The notes below the pieces were generated by a model, which ran no database searches, was not told the DNA's origin, and worked only from the letters and a program-made list of their open reading frames with translations. 64,000 bases of DNA from positions 186,001 through 250,000 of the forward strand of contig NZ_BNBC01000002.1 in NCBI RefSeq assembly GCF_014654675.1, given 5' to 3'. Source of the stretch: Streptomyces spiralis (GTDB lineage Bacteria; Actinomycetota; Actinomycetes; Streptomycetales; Streptomycetaceae). Below are positions 59,857 through 64,000 of this stretch, in pieces (position 1 is the stretch's first letter; each line of letters begins with the position of its first letter). Both the position numbers and the translations under genes were made by a program.

Positions 59857-60282
59857 CCGGCTGCCGCCCAGCGTGCGTGCCAGCGCCGCGCGCTGCAGCG
59901 GCAGCACCTCGGCGTGCAGCTCGCGGCCCTTGCGGGTCAGCGAGACCCACACCCCGCGCCGGTCCCTGGTGCACACCGACCGTTCGAGCAGGCCTTCCCT
60001 CTCCAGCCGGCCGAGGAGCCGGGAGAGCGCGCTCTGGCTGAGGTGGACCCGGCCGGCGAGGGTGTGCACCCGGTGATGACGGCGCTCCTCGTCCGCCTCC
60101 GCCCCGACCCCTTCGGCGGCCCCGTCCGGGCCGGACGCCAGGATGTCGAGCACTTCGAAGTCGCTCGCGCCGAGGCCGTACGGATGCAGCACACGGTCGA
60201 TCTCGCACATCGTCCGCGCGTGCACCGACAGGATGCCCCGCCACTGTTCCTCCAGCCGGGCGTCGGCCGCGTTCGCTCCCAT
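59854..60282 (-). CDS. MarR-family transcriptional regulator
   Basis: A 142-residue winged-helix regulator. The core is DFEVLDILASG, then VHLSQSALSRLLGRLEREGLLERSVCTRDRRGVWVSLTRKGREL, which includes the recognition helix and wing. I choose ATG 60282 (MGANAADA) because a -10 box, TAGCAT on the minus strand (plus 60290-60295), ends seven bases before it and no Shine-Dalgarno sequence exists, so it appears leaderless. ATG codons at 60291 and 60306 are alternatives. A CATGCGCGTGCATG near-palindrome (60304-60317) lies over the -35 region and could be its own operator. Confidence 0.88.
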   Translation of the reverse strand: MGANAADARLEEQWRGILSVHARTMCEIDRVLHPYGLGASDFEVLDILASGPDGAAEGVGAEADEERRHHRVHTLAGRVHLSQSALSRLLGRLEREGLLERSVCTRDRRGVWVSLTRKGRELHAEVLPLQRAALARTLGGSR

Positions 60283-60303
60283 AGGCCGCATGCTAATGCG
60301 ATC

Positions 60304-60317
60304 CATGCGCGTGCATG
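60304..60317. promoter_or_regulatory. Near-palindrome at the MarR promoter
   Basis: CATGCGCGTGCATG is close to palindromic (its complement is CATGCACGCGCATG) and overlaps the predicted -35 region of the MarR gene. This is the typical place for an autorepressor site. Confidence 0.4.
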
Positions 60318-60481
60318 AATCCGGCGACCGCCGTCCGGGCGGGGCTGTCGCCGAGCCGGGCGGCGCCGCCGGCCTCCGTCACGTACCGGACAAGCGCCGT
60401 CGAGTCCCGGACACGACGGGTCGGTCCGCGCCACAGTGGGAAAACCTCAGGACGGGACGGCCTCGACGACAGGAGGCGGAG

Positions 60482-60787
60482 ATGCTGAGGACTCCCGCCG
60501 GCCGGACGCGTCTGGTCATCCTGGAGTGGCTCAAGGACCCCGCAGCGCACGTCCCCGCGCAACGGTCACGGCACCGCAACCGCCGTATCGACCCGGCCGA
60601 GCACGGCGCGACCGCCGAGGCCGTCGCCGCCGCCCTCGGCATACCCCGGCGCGTCGCCGAGACGCACCTCGCCCTCCTCGCCGACCTCGGCCTGCTGCGC
60701 ACCCGCCGGATCCGCCGCCGCACCTACTACCGGCGTGACGAGTTCCGCATCGCCGAGGTGGCCCGGCTGTTCGAGAAGGGCTGGTGA
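60482..60787 (+). CDS. ArsR-like winged-helix DNA-binding protein
   Basis: A 101-residue protein. After an N-terminal helix (AGRTRLVILEWLKDPAAHVP) comes a winged HTH (GATAEAVAAALGIPRRVAETHLALLADLGLLRTRRIRRRTYYRRDE) and a C-terminal helix (VARLFEKGW). No ArsR metal-binding cysteines are present, so it is not a classical metal sensor. GGAGGCGG directly before ATG 60482 sets the start. Confidence 0.8.
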   Translation: MLRTPAGRTRLVILEWLKDPAAHVPAQRSRHRNRRIDPAEHGATAEAVAAALGIPRRVAETHLALLADLGLLRTRRIRRRTYYRRDEFRIAEVARLFEKGW

Positions 60788-60982
60788 CCTCGACAGGGTT
60801 CCTCGGCGTGACCCGCCCCGCCGCGCGGCGCTACCCTGTTGCCCGGCCGCGGTCACCCTCGCGGCGCGGCGGTGGGGCCCGCCGTACCAGAACCGCGGCA
60901 CCGTCGCCGCCAACGGTCCCTACTTGCGAAGGCAGCGGCCCCGCATGTCCGCAGGGCCCGGGCGAGTAGGAGACGCACGACG

Positions 60983-61447
60983 ATGACAGCCCCCGAGACC
61001 GAGAGCCTGAGCGTCCGGACCGGACGTCCGGCGCGGCGGCACGCCTGGCGCGCCCAGGCGCCGGTCGTCGCGGTCGTGGCGCTCGGCGGCGTAATCGGTG
61101 CCTTCGGCCGCTACGCGGCCTCGCTGTGGTGGCCCACGCCGCCCGGCGGCTTTCCCTGGGCGACCTTCTGGACCAACGTCGTCGGCTGCGCGGTGATAGG
61201 CGTCTTCATGGTGGTCATCACCGACGTATGGGCCGCCCACCGCCTGGTCCGCCCCTTTTTCGGCACCGGCGTGCTCGGCGGTTTCACCACCTTCTCCACC
61301 TATGCCGTCGACATCCAGAGGCTGACCGACTCCGGCCGTCCCGGCACCGGCCTGGCCTATCTCGCCGCGACCCTGTGCGCGGCGCTCGCGGCGGTGTGGC
61401 TCGCCGTGACGGCGGCCCGCCGGGTCCTGAAGTGGAGGCAGCCATGA
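60983..61447 (+). CDS. crcB: Fluoride channel subunit CrcB/Fluc (first copy)
   Basis: A 154-residue protein with four membrane helices. Fluc hallmarks are present: [10 protein letters not shown], then [17 protein letters not shown] (the conserved Asn), and [21 protein letters not shown] (the TTFSTF-like fluoride-selectivity segment). It exports fluoride as a dimer. In Gram-positive bacteria two subunits often pair; here the second copy downstream is broken by a stop codon. The DUF190 gene overlaps its stop by four bases. No crcB-type fluoride riboswitch was recognisable upstream. Confidence 0.92.
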   Translation: MTAPETESLSVRTGRPARRHAWRAQAPVVAVVALGGVIGAFGRYAASLWWPTPPGGFPWATFWTNVVGCAVIGVFMVVITDVWAAHRLVRPFFGTGVLGGFTTFSTYAVDIQRLTDSGRPGTGLAYLAATLCAALAAVWLAVTAARRVLKWRQP

Positions 61448-61845
61448 CGAGGCTCACCGGCAGTGCCCTGCGCGTGACCGTCTTCATCGGCGAGAACGAC
61501 ACCTGGCACCACAAGCCCCTGTACTCGGAGATCGTGCACCGGGCGCACGCAGCCGGCCTGGCCGGCGCGAGCGTCTTCCGCGGCGTCGAGGGCTTCGGCG
61601 CGTCCTCCCTCATCCACACCTCGCGGCTGCTGTCGATGAGCGAGGACCTGCCCGTGGCGATCGTGATCGTCGACACCGAGGAGCGGGTGCGGGCCTTTCT
61701 GCCGCAGTTGGACGAGCTGGTCACCGAGGGGCTCGTCATCCTCGACGACTGCGAGGTCATCCGGTATGCCGGCCGTGGCCACGGCGGCACGGACGAGGGC
61801 GGATCCGGCCTCGGTGATCCAGGCCGACACGGGCGGGAAGGGTAA
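61444..61845 (+). CDS. DUF190 family protein
   Basis: A 133-residue soluble protein with a PII-like ferredoxin fold: [45 protein letters not shown], then [43 protein letters not shown]190 genes are regularly found with crcB and are thought to modulate fluoride export. The start ATG overlaps the crcB stop (ATGA at 61444-61447). The C-terminal 20 residues are glycine-rich. Confidence 0.9.
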   Translation: MTRLTGSALRVTVFIGENDTWHHKPLYSEIVHRAHAAGLAGASVFRGVEGFGASSLIHTSRLLSMSEDLPVAIVIVDTEERVRAFLPQLDELVTEGLVILDDCEVIRYAGRGHGGTDEGGSGLGDPGRHGREG

Positions 61846-61854
61846 GAGATCGTT

Positions 61855-62229
61855 GTGAACTGGCTGCTGGTGGCCGTGGGGGCCATGGTCGGCGCCCCCT
61901 TGCGCTAACTCACCGACCGCGCGGTGCAGTCCCGCCACGACTCGGTCTTCCCCTGGGGCACCTTCGTGGTGAACGTCACCGGCTGCCTGATCCTCGGGCT
62001 GCTGACCGGCGCTGTCTCGGCCGGTGCCGCCGGTCCGCACGTGCAGCTGCTGCTGGGCACCGGCCTGTGCGGGGCCCTGACGACGTACTCGACGTTCTCC
62101 TACGAGACCCTGAGGCTGACCGAGACCGGCGCCGGGCTCTACGCTGCCGCCAACGCCGCCGCGAGTGTCGTGGCGGGTCTCGGTGCCGCCTTCGCCGGAG
62201 TCTGGATGTCACAGGCCCTGTGGTCGTAG
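61855..62229 (+). pseudogene. crcB: Second crcB copy interrupted by an in-frame TAA
   Basis: From GTG 61855 the frame reads NWLLVAVGAMVGAPLR, then TAA (61906-61908), then in the same frame LTDRAVQSRHDSVFPWGTFV and VNVTGCLILGLLTG, then the Fluc segment LCGALTTYSTFSYETLRLTE to the stop at 62229. In homologues the interrupted position is a tyrosine (VGAPLRYL), so a TAC to TAA change has removed the gene. Translation could restart at GTG 61924, but that product would lack most of helix 1. With one intact subunit left, export may rely on a homodimer. A sequencing error is the alternative. Confidence 0.85.
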
Positions 62230-62322
62230 GTCACCGGGACTTCACTTTGGCGTAGTAAGAGTGTCTGCAACGCAAGGACCGTCTACAACACTGTCGACCA
62301 ACTCTTCCCAGAACTGGATCCC

Positions 62323-63159
62323 ATGAGCGCCATCTCCGTCGGTCAGGCCGTCGTCCTCGGAGTCGTCGAGGGGGTGACCGAGTTCCTCCCCGTGTCCTCC
62401 ACCGGCCACCTCAAGATCGCCGAGGGGCTCATGGACATCCCGGTCGACGACAACTCCGTGGTCGGGTTCTCCGCCGTCATCCAGGTCGGTGCCATCGCCG
62501 CCGTGCTCGTGTACTTCTTCAAGGACATCGTGCGGATCGTGTCCGCCTGGCTGCGCGGCCTGACCAACCGCGAGGAGCGCTACCACCACGACTACAAGTT
62601 CGCCTGGTGGGTGATCTACGCGACCATCCCGATCGTCGCGGTGGGCCTCGCGGCCAAGCCCCTGATCGAGGGCCCGCTGGCCTCCCTGTGGGTGGTGGCC
62701 GGTTCGCTGATCGTCGGCAGCGGTGTGATGTGGTGCGCGGACCAGATGGGACGGCACAAGCGCGGCGAGGACGACACGTCCTTCAAGGACGCGATGCTCG
62801 TCGGCACCTCGCAGATCCTCGCCCTGCTCTTCCCCGGCTTCTCCCGCTCCGGCGCCACCATGTCCACGGCGCTCATCCTGGACCTGGACCGCGTTGCCGC
62901 CACCCGCCTGTCCTTCTTCCTCGGCATCCCGGCCCTCACCGGCGCCGGTCTGTACGAGCTGAAGGACGCCCTGGGTGCGGGCGTGGGCGCCGCCCCGCTG
63001 GCCGTCGGCACGATCGTCTCCTTCGTCGTCGCCTACGCCTCCATCGCCTGGCTGCTGAAGTTCGTCGCCAGGCACTCCTTCAACGCCTTCGTCCTGTACC
63101 GGATCGTCGTCGGCGTGCTGCTGTTCGGCCTGCTGGGCACGGGCACGCTCAACGCCTGA
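62323..63159 (+). CDS. uppP: Undecaprenyl-diphosphatase (UppP/BacA)
   Basis: A 278-residue polytopic membrane enzyme that recycles the peptidoglycan lipid carrier by removing a phosphate from undecaprenyl diphosphate. Both family motifs are intact: EGVTEFLPVSSTGHL (Glu-rich motif) and PGFSRSGATMSTAL (phosphate-binding PGxSRSGxT), each in one inverted half of the protein. It can confer bacitracin tolerance. No Shine-Dalgarno sequence is strong; ATG 62323 gives the expected family N-terminus (MSAISVGQAVVLGVVEG). Confidence 0.95.
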   Translation: MSAISVGQAVVLGVVEGVTEFLPVSSTGHLKIAEGLMDIPVDDNSVVGFSAVIQVGAIAAVLVYFFKDIVRIVSAWLRGLTNREERYHHDYKFAWWVIYATIPIVAVGLAAKPLIEGPLASLWVVAGSLIVGSGVMWCADQMGRHKRGEDDTSFKDAMLVGTSQILALLFPGFSRSGATMSTALILDLDRVAATRLSFFLGIPALTGAGLYELKDALGAGVGAAPLAVGTIVSFVVAYASIAWLLKFVARHSFNAFVLYRIVVGVLLFGLLGTGTLNA

Positions 63160-63284
63160 CCGCGCCGAGCGGCGCGGCGGCCCCGGAATCCCCCGGCGCA
63201 CAACCGAAAACCGAAGAGGAATGCCCTCTTACACTGAGGGAACGGGTTCGGGCACATGCGTGACGTATGGGGGAGACGATCACT

Positions 63285-64000
63285 GTGGGGCCAGAGGGAG
63301 GGCAAGTCCGGATACTCTCGGAGGACGGCGCCGTCTGGGGCGCCGGGGCGCTGGTCGCGCCGGCCGGTGCGGGGCTGTGCGTACTGACCTGCGCGCACGT
63401 CGTCACGGCGGCCCTCGGGCTGGACGACGGGGCACGTCCCGAAGCGCGGGAGGGCGCCGGGCACCTGGTCGTCGACCTTCCCGGTCGCGGATGGTCGGCG
63501 CGTGCGGACGTCCTCACCGAGGCCTGGTCACCACCTCCGCCGCTCGACAGTCCTCCTCCGGGGGCGTTACTGACCGACCGCGGTGATCTGGCCGTTCTCG
63601 CCCTCCACGACGGCGGGCACCGGCTTCCGCGGGGCGCGGGCCCGCTGCCGGTGGCCGCGCACAGCCCCACGGACGGCCGACGGGTCGCGATCGTGGGTTA
63701 CCCCCGGGGTGCGCCGGCGGGACTGGTCGCGACGGCGCACCCGACCGGCCGGGGCGGCGCCTGTCCCGAGTGGGTGCAGCTGGACGGCCTGCACATGACC
63801 GGGGCACCGGTCGAGAGGGGCTTCAGCGGAGCGGGGGTCTGGGACCCGGCCGACCGGCGTCTGGTCGGGATCGTCACCGCGGCCCTCACCGAACGCACGG
63901 CGAAGGTCGCCTGGATGCTGCCCGTGGAGGCGGTCACCAGACTGTGGCCGCCGCTGGCAGCCGCCGTCCGGGCCGCCCCCGCCCGGGCCTGCGACCCGCC
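63285..64000 (+). CDS. Trypsin-like serine protease domain protein, N-terminal part, with TTA codon
   Basis: The frame opens at GTG 63285 (MGPEGGQVRILSEDG) with GGGGGAGA upstream and runs off the window after 238 codons. It is a chymotrypsin-fold protease domain without signal peptide: His38 (VLTCAHVVTAA), Asp101 (RGDLAVLALHD) and Ser181 (RGFSGAGVWD) form the triad. A leucine TTA codon (63567-63569, residue 95) makes translation likely to depend on the bldA tRNA. Cytoplasmic proteases of this kind often form the N-terminus of large signalling or conflict-type proteins (NTPase, TPR or WD repeats). That part would lie downstream and is not visible. Confidence 0.85.
   Translation, partial: MGPEGGQVRILSEDGAVWGAGALVAPAGAGLCVLTCAHVVTAALGLDDGARPEAREGAGHLVVDLPGRGWSARADVLTEAWSPPPPLDSPPPGALLTDRGDLAVLALHDGGHRLPRGAGPLPVAAHSPTDGRRVAIVGYPRGAPAGLVATAHPTGRGGACPEWVQLDGLHMTGAPVERGFSGAGVWDPADRRLVGIVTAALTERTAKVAWMLPVEAVTRLWPPLAAAVRAAPARACDP

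Noticed and set aside
60788..60982. Possible crcB fluoride riboswitch upstream of the first crcB
   Set aside because: I looked for the conserved pseudoknot sequences of the fluoride motif and did not find them. A covariance-model search would settle it.

Overview
The window reads as a piece of an actinomycete chromosome, most likely Streptomyces. Coding DNA is very GC-rich with strong G/C third-position bias, GTG starts are frequent, several genes look leaderless, LacI/IclR/TetR/MarR regulators are abundant, and the only in-frame TTA codon I noticed lies in the last, truncated gene. No rRNA, tRNA, CRISPR array or transposase gene was seen. The mix of stress genes, secondary metabolism, gene remnants and tandem repeats suits a chromosome arm.

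Layout. (1) 1-5.2 kb: end of an alpha/beta hydrolase, an orphan type III polyketide synthase, a PAS-GAF-SpoIIE phosphatase-ATPase regulator and a decayed, chimeric second SpoIIE phosphatase. (2) 5.7-14.2 kb: phosphoketolase, a DevS-like GAF histidine kinase with no response regulator next to it, a cyclic-nucleotide-binding/CBS-BON/PPK2 operon, a universal stress protein, and remnants of a histidine kinase and an Acg-type nitroreductase. (3) 14.4-25.5 kb: a sugar-utilisation locus made of a LacI repressor, a 1428-residue secreted GH87 alpha-1,3-glucanase, an ABC importer without its own ATPase, and a GH13 alpha-glucosidase. A CTTGCGT motif recurs in all three promoter regions. (4) 25.5-32.4 kb: a second stress block with a frameshifted phosphoribosyltransferase, DUF2267, rhodanese-CBS, USP, Aquifex-type aconitase, DUF6343, a hydrolase that has lost its nucleophile, and a PEBP protein. 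GGGTACCC palindromes sit in five promoter regions of this block and near the phosphoketolase; two fit a SigB-like promoter. (5) 32.5-36.8 kb: acyl-CoA dehydrogenase/APH-like pair, and a TetR regulator divergent from an FAD monooxygenase with clear operators between them.

(6) 36.8-46.0 kb, the most interesting part: a tightly packed five-gene minus-strand operon. It holds SbnA- and SbnB-like enzymes that together make L-2,3-diaminopropionate, a TauD/SyrP-like hydroxylase, an NRPS (half condensation domain, adenylation, PCP, thioesterase), and a separate 855-residue protein with a PCP followed by six membrane segments and three left-handed beta-helix-like domains. That last architecture is the C-terminal part of epsilon-poly-lysine synthetase (Pls) and of poly-diaminopropionate synthetase, here detached from the adenylation domain. 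I infer a split homopoly(amino acid) or oligo-diaminopropionate synthetase, possibly making a hydroxylated product.

(7) 46.5-64 kb: aquaglyceroporin, lamin-tail secreted protein, methyltransferase, zinc alcohol dehydrogenase, TIGR01777 epimerase, a DUF318/TIGR03943 putative metal-export pair, a divergent Gfo/Idh/MocA-LacI pair with matching operators, an RsbW-like ATPase, a GylR-like regulator with glycerol kinase, DUF2795, SseB-like, MarR and ArsR-like proteins, a fluoride-channel block (crcB, DUF190, and a second crcB broken by a TAA stop), UppP, and the start of a trypsin-like protease running off the end.

All functions are inferred from reading the translated sequence; no database search was possible.
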